Both the position numbers and the translations under genes were made by a program. 64,000 nt of DNA, taken from Morchella semilibera (taxonomy: Eukaryota > Ascomycota > Pezizomycetes > Pezizales > Morchellaceae). The stretch spans positions 3,154,588 to 3,218,587 of the forward strand of contig CM018603.1 of the NCBI GenBank assembly GCA_009192285.1, in the 5' to 3' direction. The notes under the pieces are model-generated. The model was given only the letters and a program-made list of their open reading frames with translations. It searched no databases and was not told the DNA's origin. Positions within the stretch are counted from its first letter, which is position 1; each line of letters opens with the position of its first letter. Below, one piece after another: positions 1 through 11,694 of this stretch.

Positions 1-1918
1 CATGTCAAACAATGGAGACAAAAGTTCTGACTGAAGTTCAGGATACAGTTCTATCAATGCGCACAGCTTCAGCTGGAAAAAGAAAAACCGCAAATCGATA
101 GACTTGCAGCACTGCAGGCAAAGCTATTGATGGTACAGAAAAGCCCTTTTAGCTTGTGCATGCTCTTATGCTATGAACATGTCCCAGGATCTTTTCTAAT
201 CATGCTCCGGCCTCGGTCGAATAGTGCCTCTATCTCTTAACCAAATCCCGCCTGAAAGCATCCTGGGACCTATTTGCGTCAGTGAAAAACATGGCAAACA
301 GTCTTGACTTAAATCGAAGAGTACGCCTCCGGAATAACCTGGACCCTTTACATTTGGAGTCACGAAGGAGAACGTTATGGGCGGTTTATACCCTAGACTC
401 GTGGGTCTTCCAAGAGCCCGACTTAGCGAGCGATACTCACCGGTTGAAACAGATATCTGTGCACGATGCTGGGAAAAACATTAACTTGGGACGACAACGA
501 CGTGACAGAGCAATATCCAAAATTGATAGACGAACCAAGACCAGCTTCAGTTGCCGGTGGTGTAGACCCTGATATTGATGAAACTGACCTTGAGGAGGGG
601 GATAGCGCACCATCTTTGATGCATGCACCTATTGCTCATGCAAAGTAGGTAATTAAACGGAATGATAATCACTGATACTATCCTTGATCCTGACAGAAGT
701 ATATTAGACTGGCGCGTATAGTACGGTTAACACTTCGAAAGCTTTACAATGACAGGCAAAGGTCTGAAGAGGTGGATTTAGAAGAGATGGCGGTGGTTGA
801 CGATCTCGCAGCAAAGATTGCGGATTGGGAAAGCTCACTACCAGGTTTTCTCAAAATAAAGGCATCTGGAAGCTTATTATTAATCTATGCACGGTATGAG
901 ATCACCACCCTCCAGATTAAGTGGATTATCACTGACTTGAATTCATAGACAATCAGCCGTGATACAACTTGCGTATGCGCATGCCTTGATTATGATATAC
1001 AGACCGTTTTTACCTCTCTCTGGCCTTACAAGCCCGTCCACTTTACCTCCTTCCGTGGCTACGTACAGTCCTAGAGAATCAAAAAGTGAAAGAATCAAGG
1101 TCTATCAGGACAATTGTTTAGATGCCGCACTAAGGGTGTGGAGCTTAGTTTCTGGTTTAGCTAAAAAACGTTCTATCTCCTCGCCATTTTGGGTAAATAA
1201 CACATATCTTCTATTCCATATTATAATTACATCCTATTATATCTTATCATCTAACGACAAGTAGTTTTCAGCATATGTTACGTTTTGTGCGGCAACCGTT
1301 ATGTTAGTTTATGTCGCACAAAACCCGGACTCGAGCAAGCGGAGGACAGCACTAAGGGCTGCAGAGAAATGTTGTTCTATCGAGAAAATGCTCGCTGGTG
1401 AAAACAACAAGATGGCCCAAAGATATGCATCTACATTGGAGGTATGTAGATTTTTTTTTCTCTTTCCCTTTTCTTTTGTTTTTGTAGCACCTACTGATGG
1501 AAACAAATAGGGTCTATTACGACAAGTTAAAGGCAGGCTAGAATTGGTAGATCGTGATAATGTAGGAGAAGCTACCAACGAACCTGGAGCCACAGTGAAT
1601 GTGGTAACGCAGCCACTTGAACACAACCAGCATCAACAAAATCCACAACCACCGCCATCATCTCGTACTATTCCACCACAATCCCAATTTTCCCCTACTT
1701 TCTCTGAGTCACCAATTCTGCTAGTAGGTGACCCAAAGCAACCATATTTGGATGATCAAACAGATATGGCGGAACTATGGGGTGGCAATGGCATTGGGTA
1801 TGGAGACATGGGTGATATTATTTTACAAGGGCTCGGAGAAGACTCCACATTTCAAGAGTTAGATGCAACTGTTAGTGGAGGATATATCTTTGGCTGGCCA
1901 GATGGCCCACTATATTAG
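1..1918 (+). CDS. Fungal-specific transcription factor, C-terminal part (5' end outside window)
   Basis: Partial gene for a nuclear Zn2Cys6-class regulator. What is visible is the fungal transcription-factor (MHR, PF04082-type) domain: an RRRTLWAVYTLDS stretch, a MLGKTLTWDD segment, then QLAYAHALIMIYRPFL. Exons that join in frame are ~240-400, 453-644, 708-893, 949-1192, 1265-1441 and 1511-1918. An earlier exon lies around 31-133 (FYQCAQLQLEKEKP in frame) and connects through an intron whose edges I could not fix. Introns are 52-72 bp with GT/AG ends. The DNA-binding cluster must lie upstream of base 1, so the family assignment rests on the regulatory domain alone. The tail is Gln/Pro-rich and ends in GWPDGPLY. 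The next gene, an NRPS-like enzyme, is on the same strand about 500 bp away, so this could be its pathway regulator (inference). Confidence 0.8.
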
Positions 1919-2424
1919 ATGCCGAGGCAGATTCAGAGTAATAGATCCTGTATTTTACTAAGCGTTTTGTAATGAATGCAGCCTTGTATGTAATTCGATA
2001 TCTTTTACCGAGAGTTTACAAAATCAAGCTTTTTTGACGCAAGTGAATATTACAGATAGATTAATTACGACCCGGTTTAGGCAAATTCGGCGCCCCATAA
2101 TTTTTGGGGGGCCGTATTTCCGGAGGTGTCGCTTTTCCGGGGGGGCGCCGGAAAAGGAACTAAGCAGTTGTTGCGAATCCGCAACGACTCCCGCCTACAA
2201 CCCTTGAGGCTGTATTGGCCTCTAAACCCGAAATCCGATGGGAATTGTGGGGATAGTTTACAGGGCGTAGTATTTTTGTTTACTTTTTACTTTTTCTTTT
2301 TCTTTTGCAAAGAAGCTATCCATACTTAAGCATAGACAACTGCATCCTTCTTGGAAATTATCAAGAGATATACATGTATACATCTTTGTACACCTTTATT
2401 CATCATCTCACGCGCAGAAAAGCT
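1919..2424 (+). promoter_or_regulatory. Intergenic/promoter region of the NRPS-like gene with CGG-type palindromes
   Basis: No coding potential is seen. At 2117-2123 and 2134-2140 there are two direct TTTCCGG copies. The second forms an inverted repeat with 2148-2156 (CTTTTCCGG / CCGGAAAAG). CGG/CCG triplets in direct or inverted pairs are the known recognition style of Zn2Cys6 regulators. The block lies about 270-310 bp upstream of the NRPS-like start codon, between that gene and a regulator gene. Binding is inference. Confidence 0.4.
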
Positions 2425-5400
2425 ATGGCTCCAGCTCTCATTACTCACGATAATCATGACGATATTTCTGCGGCCTCTGCACCGCTCACAATTGATCAGC
2501 TCGTCAGATCACGTGCGGAAAGCATTGGTGACACTCCCCTGATCGCATATCCAACTACAGGCCTCCAGTACAAAGATTATACAGCCAGGCAGCTGGATGT
2601 GTTTTCTGCTCGTGTGGCAAAGCATTTTTCGAAGCTAATTGCCACTCGAAACTCTTCGTCCGAACCTGAGAAGGTTGTTGCAATTCTTGCGGCATCAAAT
2701 TTCGATTATTTGATCACCACGATAGCTCTTAGCAAGCTAGGGTTCACGGTATTGTTTCTTTCGACAAGGATATCCGATGCTGCTTATGCATCACTCATCG
2801 AGGTGACTGGATGCACAGATATTGTGGTCCAGCCATCGTTCGAAGCCGTCATATCCAGAGTGAAGGCTGCATACCCTTTTTCAAATCTGGCAGCCCATCT
2901 GATGCCCGAACGTCCGTTTTACGACTACCCTTTGACCAAGACACATCCTGCTTTCTCAACTTCTTTTGATGCGCATCTCGACCTCAGCGTTGAGACAAAC
3001 AAAATATGTTGGATCATTCACTCCAGTGGCTCCACCGGTCTTCCCAAGCCAATTAAACAGACGCATGCCGCAGCTCTACGGAACTATTCCAATAATTTTA
3101 ACATGAAGGGATTTATCACACTACCTTTATTCCATGCTCATGGCATATCTTCTGTTTTCCGTGCCATCCATTCCGGAAAGCAAATCCATGTTTATAATGC
3201 CGACTTACCACTTACAAGCCCGTACCTTGTGGAGAGCATGGAACAACACCCTCCGGAGATATTCTATGGTGTACCATATGCATTGAAACTGCTTGCCGAG
3301 TCGAAAGAGGGGATGGAGTCATTGAAGAAGTGTCGCTTGGTCATGTTTGGCGGCTCAAGTTGCCCAGATGTTTTGGGTGACCGACTGGTGAAGAATGGTG
3401 TAAAGCTTGTTTCGCACTATGGAACGTAAGTTACAATACCAAAGATCCCTCAGAGGGTGATATCACGTAACTGACAATAACGTTCAGAACCGAGACTGGG
3501 CAATTAATGACCTCATTCCGTGAAGATGGAGACTACGATTGGAATTATCTGAAGGTCTCTCCAAACCTCAAGCCTTTTGTTAGATGGGACCAGCAGGCAG
3601 GTGATGTGTACGAGTTGGTGATCCTCGACGGATGGGCGTCTAAGGTCGCTACAAATCGCCCAGATGGCTCCTACGCAACCAAAGACCTTTTCCTGAAGCA
3701 CCCTACGAAAGAGGATAGATGGAAATACTTTGGCCGTTTAGACGATACACTAGTGCTAGTCAACGGTGAAAAGGCAAACCCAATCCAAACTGAACACACG
3801 GTCCGCGAAAATCCATATGTATCTGAAGCAGTTGTCTTTGGTGCTGGGAAACAACAGCTAGGATCAATCGTTATTCTTTCCGACAACTCTAAGGGGATGC
3901 TAGAAAAGGAAGTTATTGAGAGAGTATGGCCTTCTTTCGAGACCGCAAATACCCTTGCACCTGAATATGCCCGCATCTCCCAGGAGATGGTTAGGTTCTT
4001 GCCCCCTGGCACCCCGTTTCCCAGGACAGATAAAGGTACAGTGATCAGAGCTGCCTTTTATAACGCCTTTAAATCAGATATCGAGGAGGTATATGCAGAC
4101 CTCGAGAGAGGTGCCGCGAATGGTGGCTTGGAGTTGTCGGAAACTGAGATTAAGAGCTTTGTGCGTGACACCGTTCTCAATCTTTTGATATTGCCAGATC
4201 CCTTGGCCTTGGGAGACGATACAGACTTTTTCTCAATAGGAATGGACTCTTTGATGGCTGCGCGGATTAGGTCTGCAATTCTGAAAAACCTGAATACCGG
4301 CGGGCAAACGTTAGGTTTGAACATTGTATTCGAGAAGCCGTCAGTCAACCAGCTCTCGAGGTTTTTGTTCAGATCAAGAGTCCCAGAGAAATTAGGAGAG
4401 GAGAAAGTAGAAACTGTGGAGGGAACCATGAAGAGATTGATTGAAAAATATTCCGAATTTCCAATGCACGTTCCCGGAAACTCGAATATTGAGGGTGAGC
4501 ATGTGGTAGGTTTCTCTTTACCCTCTCTCAGTTAATAAACTCACTAAAAGGTGCTCTTAGGTAATTACTGGAGCCACTGGCTCACTTGGAGCCCATATTG
4601 TAGCACAGCTTGTTGCTATGGAGTCTGTAGTGTCTGTCTTCTGTCTTGTCCGTGCTGAGACTCCCGAGAATGCTTGGGACCGTACAGTTCAATCATTACG
4701 GGCCAGAAGGGTCTATGATGGCTTATCAGGTGAAAAGAAAAAGAAGATTGTGTGCCTGCCGTCCAACCTAGGAGAAGAAGATCTTGGTCTTGGACATGAG
4801 CGTTATGAAGAGTTGAAATCCAAGGTTACAGTTGTGATCCATTCCGCATGGTCTGTCAACTTTAACATGGATGTAACCAGCTTTGAGGCACAGCACATTA
4901 GAGGTACACATAAAATAGAGCCCCAATGTCGTGTGCAGTATTAACATATGAGTATAGGCACCCACAATTTAATAAAGTTGTGTCTCCGCTCAAACCGTCC
5001 ATCCCCGGCTGGATTCAACTTTCTTTCTAGTGTTTCATCCGTCGCGGCAACTAGTGGTTCGCAGGTACCCGAGTCCATTGAAACGTATCTCCCATCTGCT
5101 CAGCCTATGGGCTATGCCCGTTCAAAGCTCATCACAGAAAACATCTGTAATCTGGCTGCGAAGAAGGCTCTCATGAGCTCCCGTGTTCACCGTGTTGGTC
5201 AAGTAGTTGGTGACACCGAGAACGGTATCTGGAACGCAACAGAGGCCATCCCGCTATTGATACAAGGAGCCCTGAGCACAGGTGCCCTGCCTGCTCTCGA
5301 AGATACCCCTACCTGGTTGCCTGTCGACATTGTCGCAAAGGTTGTCCTCGAGTTGGCCTTTGTGCCCCCTACTGATGCTCCGTTGAATGCATTATTCCAT

Positions 5401-5724
5401 GTTGTGAATCCAAACATGATTCACTGGACTAACGACCTTCTACCAGCTCTAAAAGAGGCGGGTCTTGATTTCGGCATTGTTGGGAAACGGGAGTGGGTCG
5501 AAAAGCTCCAAAACTCTGACCCAGACCCAGTGAAGAATCCAACATTCAAACTGGTGGACTTTTTTGCCAAGAAATACGACAATGATAGAGCCGGGAAAGG
5601 GCTCTATTATCGTACAGAGTTGGCAAGAGCACTCTCGCCAACACTGAGGGATATCGGGGTGGTGGATACTAAGTTGGTTGCAAAGTTCTTGAGATACTGG
5701 AGAGAAAATTGTTGGGGGGTTTAG
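2425..5724 (+). CDS. NRPS-like enzyme: adenylation, carrier and thioester-reductase domains
   Basis: A 1042-residue multidomain enzyme expected to adenylate a carboxylic acid, load it on a phosphopantetheine carrier and release it reductively as an aldehyde or alcohol, as in alpha-aminoadipate reductase and Fub8-type proteins. Exons are 2425-3425, 3488-4505, 4561-4903 and 4958-5724, with introns of 62, 55 and 54 bp. The adenylation core shows SSGSTGLPKP (~200-209), HYGTTETG across the first intron, and GRLDDTLVLVNGEK. The carrier site is FFSIGMDSL, with the Ser near 587. The NAD(P)-binding reductase domain starts with VITGATGSLG (~674) and has the catalytic-type YARSK tyrosine/lysine motif. 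No condensation domain is present. I chose ATG 2425 because it precedes the first conserved residues; upstream codons are in frame but unremarkable. The substrate cannot be inferred. Confidence 0.9.
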
Positions 5725-6620
5725 GTTGCTGCTACTGCCCCTTTGGTCATGTTTTGAAACTTTTATTTTTTTTATTTTTTTCGGGGGGTTTTTATTTTTT
5801 ATCATTTCCTTGCTCTCATTTTCTTCAGTTCCTACTACAGATCGTCTGACTCCTGCGTGGATCGGGGGCTTAGTCTCAATATGATATTCCCCATCAGTTA
5901 CATGTAGTCAGTATATTTGTTTTTTCTTCAAGGATTACCAGTGTGTATTTGTGTAAGGAGGGCTGCCGAACAAAGTCTTGTTTTCGATTTCATCCACATA
6001 CAGTCGGAGCACAGAAGTTTTGGTAGTTTTTATTGGCCGTTGCAACGCAAAATTTGTATGGGAACACCATACAAAATCAGAAATCCTTGAAAGACCACCT
6101 TGAAAAACACATCACACACACCTGGAAAGTGGGCTCAAAATTCTAGAATTCTCTGAGCTCCATCTTGAGATAATTTCTAATGTCCTCTTAAGTGATAGAA
6201 TCCCTTGTCCAAAACTGAGTGGTTGGTTTAGATTGCTAAACATGGCTACTTTGGCTGTAAAAGGTGTAATCTACCAAAATCTATGTCCTAGTACTATACC
6301 TCTGCCTTCTCTCGCTCCGTCAATTATCAAGAGCTACATGTAATCGTTAGCGTACAGAGATCGATGATTAGCCCCCGACATTAATAGGAGCCGGCTCTGA
6401 TACTCCGTAGGTTCCTGCTGTTAAAGGGTGGTTCCCCCCCATCTCTGGGGATCTCGCTCGGCAGTAGCCAAGGTGATAGAAAGACAATTGGCGGCAGCAG
6501 TACCCGTCTGTTGGTGGCTTCCAGACGCTATCATTGGCTGCTGCACCCTACATACATATCCACTGTGGGACGACTAATGTTTGCCCGCCCGTCGGGTAAC
6601 ACCACATGATGATGGATAAA

Positions 6621-6644
6621 CACCGTCACCGTCACCGTCACCGT
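6621..6644. repeat. CACCGT minisatellite, four units
   Basis: Four perfect tandem CACCGT units in the intergenic region downstream of the NRPS-like gene. Confidence 0.9.
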
Positions 6645-7907
6645 AGGGTTTTGTAATGCCAAGACCGACCGAGTGACATCCCATGACCAATCGACTTTTT
6701 TTTTCTTTTCGGCCCGTGCCAAGAGGGATCTCCTGTTGCACACGGGACGGCACCGAGGTTATCGCAACATCTAGAAGGGAAGAACGAGGATGTGCTCTGC
6801 AAGCAGTGGTGCCCTAATGTGTGGTCTAGTGTTATTGGCTGGGCGGTTCTTGGTTCTGTGGTGGCACGGACCAAATCTTGGATTTCGGCCCTGGAGGGGA
6901 GACGGTCTAGGGTTCAGTTTAGACAGCGACGACGTCGTGGATACATTGAGTACATGTATTGCGACTAGAGTTACTCTAGACAGACAGACAGCCACGAGGC
7001 GGGTCTACATGTATGTATGTACTGTAGGTTATGCGGGGTTGGGCTTCTACATACAATAAATACATGGAGCTGTGCACGGTGACATACATGTACTTTACTC
7101 TGGGCGGGCGGGGAACACGCGGGGGGCATATATTTAGAAAGTGGAAGATGGGCATGGGGTTGTTTAGATGTCGCTACTTACCGGCTAGTTGGTACTGTAC
7201 TCTACTGTACCTGCACGCATCTATCATACCCCAAGTCCGGTCCCTCAACCAGCAACCAAGGACAAGTGTGGTACCTGTTCTACTCTACGCTGCGAGTCAA
7301 CCCCCCACCAACCGGTCACAATCCCTCACTCGCTCGCTCGCACACACACAGCACTAACCCCAAAGCGGCAAACCCACGCGCCGGAAATTACCCCGCGAAA
7401 AAAGCCGTGCGGAGATTATACGTGCTGCTATATTTGCGTCGTGGGCGGCCCTTTTTTTTTTTTTTGTTTAATGAGCGTTTTGTTTTGAGGGTTAGGTTAG
7501 GTAGGTTGTGGGGGGGGGGGGGGTTTCGATGTTGCAGTATGTAGTAGTAGTAGTACCATCGCCACCCCTTTTGTGAGAGAGAGTGAGAGAGAGAAGTGGC
7601 GGTGGGTGGTTCACGGGGGGTCACTCGTGCGGTGGTGATTTAGAGAATATGTAGGTAGAGTGTAGGAGTAGAGTGTACGTAGGTTACCGCGGCCGACTAG
7701 CTGGTTCTTACATATTATTTCCCCCCCCCCCCTCCCCGACCCCGGTCCCCCCATCTGCTTTAAACCTCCCCACAATCACCACCACCACTAAGTACCACTA
7801 TCACTACTACTAGTATAACAACAGAGAGGCCGCACACCGCAACAGCAAAAAAACACAACGCATGTGGGGGGGGGGGGGAATAAAACAAAAAAGAGACTGT
7901 TTAAAAG

Positions 7908-7928
7908 ACACACACACACACACACACA
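7908..7928. repeat. CA dinucleotide microsatellite
   Basis: About ten CA units in gene-free DNA, close to a 12-13 bp poly-G tract. Confidence 0.9.
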
Positions 7929-8653
7929 AGCGCCATACTAGAGGATCCCCAATAACAACTAACTAAAAACTACATGTAATCTGACGCGGACACTTTCAAC
8001 AATAACGGACGGAACACAGAGATAGAGGGAACGAGGGAAGTAAAGATAGAAAAGATAAAAAAAAAGATAGAAGGAATGGTGGGGATGACGATGATGCAAC
8101 AACAGCCAGAGTACTTCAGAAGTGTGTGCATGCATGCAAATCAAGGAATATGTTGTCGACAAATGAAAACTTTCTGTTTTGCTAGTATAGGTAACACTAG
8201 AGCGACTGACAAGAGACAAAAGGAACATTGCAGAATAAAATGTAAATAGAAACGAAAGAAAAAAAAGAAATGGAAAACGAAGGGAATCAGTTAGTGTGCA
8301 GGCTTGTAAATAAAAACTCACCGCAACAACACAACAGGTCGGCAATGTAGTAGGACACACAAGAGAGAACAAATCAAGAACCCCAAACCCCAGCTGATAA
8401 TGCATCTCGACAGAGAACACAAAAGGAAAAAAAAAGTGAGAAAAAACCAGACCAAACCACCTATATAGACAATCCAACCCGCTCGCCAGCTCTTTTGCAG
8501 CTTTAAAAAAAAAGATAAATGGAAAATAATGTCACAAGAAGAAAAACAATCAATGTTACCAACCGCACAATGACATTAAGAGATTCTTATGATAATGTCT
8601 TTCTTCACTTTCAGGCTCATCAAAAATCGATTATAAAAAGGGTTATTTCGTTA

Positions 8654-10000
8654 TTACTGTGATGACCCGGCAGCTGGCATCGGGGGCACAGGAGGGATCA
8701 CGGGAGATATTACCCCCGTAACCGGGCCAGCAGTGTTTGTGATTGCTCGTTTTGAAAGAGTGCTCTTCATGGCGCCAAGCCACTTCGCAAGAACCTCCTC
8801 GTTCGGCGCGGAGAATCGGTACGATTTACCCTCGGTGATGACCTGCATACAGTACTTTTTGGATTTTGACACTGGGTCGATCTCAACGGCGTCGACAATA
8901 CTCTCTAGCGGGATTATCTTGATAGCCCGGTATTCCTAGTTATGGTTAATTAGGTTTGGACCCTCCAGATTTGCTGTAAAATAGGGCGCAGTAGTACCTC
9001 TTCAGTTTTATAGAAAGCCAGATTGATGGTCCTTAATACCACCCAGTATTTCTTCCACTGCCTTACGCCTCCCTTTGATTTGAGACAGTACAAATATCCG
9101 TGCCACACAACTCTCCCGCCGCCGTCCACTACATCGGTCGAAAACCCAGACTCATTCCTCACCATTCCAGGGTGTGGTGGCTCCGTCTCAGCGCCCGAGT
9201 CAATCCCTGCACCTAATGACAACTGCGAGATCCTAGCCCCGTCAGACATTGACGAGAACGACCCAACCTCCGCCCCTGAATATTCGAGAGTCTGCGATGA
9301 TGTACCACCACGCCCCATGCCCCTAATCTTGATAGCCCCCGGGCTCGCCCCAAATTCGGGTGAGCTTGAACCTAACCTCATGTCCGGGCTCATCGGAATA
9401 GTCGGGCTAGAAAGCGGGTTCGTAGGGTCGTGAGCATTGATTGGGGAGCCGAGGTAGAGTTCATCGTCCGCCTCCGCAAGGGCCGCAGTGCTGCGTATAC
9501 ACTCGACCCACTCGTTCGTATCTTTTAGCGATTCTCCTTGGAAGTGGTAATTTCGTGACGGGGAGAAGAGGCCAAAAACGTTGGGCTTCTTTGCATCCTT
9601 GAGAACGGCCACCGCTGTGAGCTCGTTTAGGTAGACTTGACGATGAATCTTGTACTCCTTCTGATCCTTGTACGATTGTAGGCGATCACCGCGTAGGACA
9701 AACCAACGACGTTTCCAGTTCTTGAAGGCCTACACGTCAGTATTGTTGGGGGGATTTAAGGTGGGTAAAAAGGGGGGGAGGTGGGAGGTGGAGTGTAGAA
9801 GCTACCTTTGTTTTCCTGTTTCTCTTCATTAGCCAACCACTCTTAATGACCTTGTCCATGTGAAAGGCTCCGTCCTGGTCCACGCCAGCGATAGGTGCAG
9901 TATTCGTCCGCATGCGCAGCTGTGGTGGCTGCTCCCGCTGAGCAAACGCGTTGATGGGAACAGTACCGGATATTGGTGAGAGAACTTGAGCTGTCGACAT
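8654..10000 (-). CDS. Tandem PH-domain protein (Opy1-like)
   Basis: A 402-residue cytosolic protein expected to bind phosphoinositides. Exons on the minus strand are 10000-9806, 9729-8998 and 8935-8654, with introns of 76 and 62 bp, both phase 0. The first PH domain begins at KSGWLMKRNRKTK (~53) and has KRRWFVLRGDRLQSY. A Ser/Gly/Pro-rich linker (about 155-270) follows. The second PH domain begins at VVWHGYLYCLKSKGG (~272) and includes WKKYWVVLR. The C-terminal tail is Pro-rich. Two PH domains flanking a disordered linker match yeast Opy1, a PI(4,5)P2-kinase-linked protein; that equivalence is inferred from domain order only. The start ATG at 10000 is the first in frame before the conserved domain. 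The promoter side (10001 onward) is dominated by simple repeats. Confidence 0.85.
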
Positions 10001-10241
10001 TATTGCTGTTTTGTTTTGTAATTATGGGCTACCGTGGCGAGATTAAGTGGTGAGAAATGTTCATACCCAAGTTGTAGTAAAGGGGTGGTAGTGGTTATAG
10101 TAGTTGTGGAGGAGGGGGGTGGACTCGGAGCCTGCGAGAGATGATGGGTTGGGGTTTGAGTGAGCGGTTGTTTTGGCTTGTTGGTATGGAAACGGGACGT
10201 TGATTAATGGGGAGGGTTGATATTTAACGGCGAGAGATGGG

Positions 10242-10308
10242 GTGTGTGTGTGTGTGTGTTTAGGTGTGTGTGTGGTGTGGGTGTGTGGGTGTGTGTGTGT
10301 GTGTGTGA
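10242..10308. repeat. Interrupted GT microsatellite
   Basis: About 65 bp of GT units with a few interruptions, 240-310 bp upstream of the PH-gene start codon. Confidence 0.9.
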
Positions 10309-10446
10309 AGAAGTGCAGAGGTTTTGTTATGGAGGGGAGATGACGGACGTCGGAGTGGAGGTGAAGATGGCAGCAGGTGAGCAGAATCGTGATTGGACGG
10401 GAATTAACGGTTGCGTTGGGGGCATTTCCAGAAATGCAGATGCAGT

Positions 10447-10507
10447 GAGGGAGGGAGGGAGGGAGGGGGGGGGGGGCGAGTGAGTGAGTGAGTGAGTGAG
10501 CGAGTGA
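10447..10507. repeat. GGGA then GAGT tetranucleotide repeats
   Basis: Several GGGA units, a poly-G run, then about six GAGT units. These lie in the PH-gene upstream region; read on the coding strand they are a CT-rich tract. Confidence 0.9.
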
Positions 10508-11229
10508 TGCAGAGCCGAATGAAGAAGTTTTGAGTGAGTGTGTGTGTGGGGGGAGGATCAAGCGTTTATTAATGGAAGTATGGAAAGATTGAACGTGAGC
10601 AGCAAACAGACAGAGAGCGAGTATCAGAAGATCTAGTAAAGAGTGGGCTGGTGTGGAATCTATAGAATCATAGATGATGATATTTCCGAGTAGATGATGA
10701 TGATGATGTCCCTACCGAAGAGAATTTCGGCCAGGCACAATAAAGTTAAAACCAGGCACAAAGGATCTCGAATCCTAGCCACCGCTTAGACTGAGCCCTT
10801 GAGAAGCGACGGACCAGCACAGGTAAAGCTGCATAAAAAGAACTCTTGGCTACATGTATATACACATGTAAAAAAAATGTAAAAGTAGAGACAAAGTGCG
10901 TAGCGTCAACAAAAACTCGCACTTTCATTCGCTAAAACCACCCGCACATCCTCTTCTTCTTCCCTTCCCCCTGTCTCCACCCTAAGAGAGTATGTAAGCG
11001 GCGCCAATCGAGAAAAGGCTTGTATTGTCTTTGCCGGTAGGGTTAGGTTTTTTATAATTTCTCTCCCTTGTTTCAGTCAGGGGATCATTTTGGAGGGGTT
11101 TCGCCTCTTTGGACGCAGCAGTAGCGTTGACGACTTCTTTGCTGCAGGGCTAAGAGATGTATGTACCTAGAGTAGAGTACCACATGTACGTCCAAGTTGT
11201 TACTCTATGTACCCGAGACTCTACCAGAG

Positions 11230-11254
11230 AGACAAGACAAGACAAGACAAGACA
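11230..11254. repeat. GACAA pentanucleotide repeat
   Basis: About five tandem GACAA units, 440-465 bp upstream of the Ria1 start codon. Confidence 0.85.
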
Positions 11255-11694
11255 GAAGAAGAAGGCAGCTCCACAGGCAGACTGCAACTGGACAGTCAGC
11301 CCCCCCCAAGCCCCCCAAAAGAGGGTGACATAGCCAGTCAGCTCCCCAAAACCCTTCCCACCCACCCCACCAAAAACCTTTTGTACCCCGCCAATAATAA
11401 AAATATTCCTATTTTTTGATCTTCTTGTCTAATTCGCCGCCACATAACTCAGCTTCCATCCTCCCCCCCCCTGACCTACTTTCGAAACGTTCGTCTATCT
11501 AAAGCACATACATTTTTTATTTACATTTACATATCGATCGGGTTTGTATCGTGTGGTCAGTTGTAGCAGGTAGTTCGGAACTACATACCATCTACACTAC
11601 CACATCCACATCCACCACCACCCCCCCCACCCCTCTACTACTACCACAATCACTACCACCACCACCACAAACATCACACTATCAGTCTGAATCG

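Larger units (their letters stand above)
5725..8653. other. Long convergent intergenic region, no gene recognised
   Basis: About 2.9 kb between two converging genes. Just after the stop at 5724 is a T-rich then G-rich tract. The region holds several TACATGTA octamers (near 6338, 6953, 7004, 7085 and 7971), a CACCGT minisatellite, poly-G/poly-C tracts (about 7510-7524, 7722-7731, 7866-7878) and a CA repeat. One copy of the dispersed GAGTGACATCCCATGAC motif lies at 6671-6687. Open frames here are short and compositionally simple. Confidence 0.6.
10001..11694. other. Divergent intergenic region with heavy simple-sequence content
   Basis: Shared upstream region of the PH gene (-) and the Ria1 gene (+). 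It contains GT, GGGA, GAGT and GACAA repeats, a GATGAT stretch (~10673-10709), a TACATGTA site near 10853 and a TAGGGTTAGG stretch (~11037-11047). The Ria1 leader just before the ATG at 11695 is CCA/CAC-rich. Long open frames here (for example 10061-10561 on the minus strand) are products of repeat composition and not credible genes. Confidence 0.6.

Noticed and set aside
7959-8477. 172-codon open frame on the minus strand, hydrophobic
   Set aside because: Phe/Leu/Ser-rich because of A/T-rich low-complexity DNA; no start context, motif or splice structure.
10061-10561. 166-codon open frame on the minus strand
   Set aside because: It is generated by GT/GAGT/GGGA simple repeats (runs of Thr-His and Leu-Thr-His-Ser) and lies in the PH-gene promoter.
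10765-10790. TCGAATCC string resembling a tRNA T-loop
   Set aside because: No matching stems or A box on either strand.
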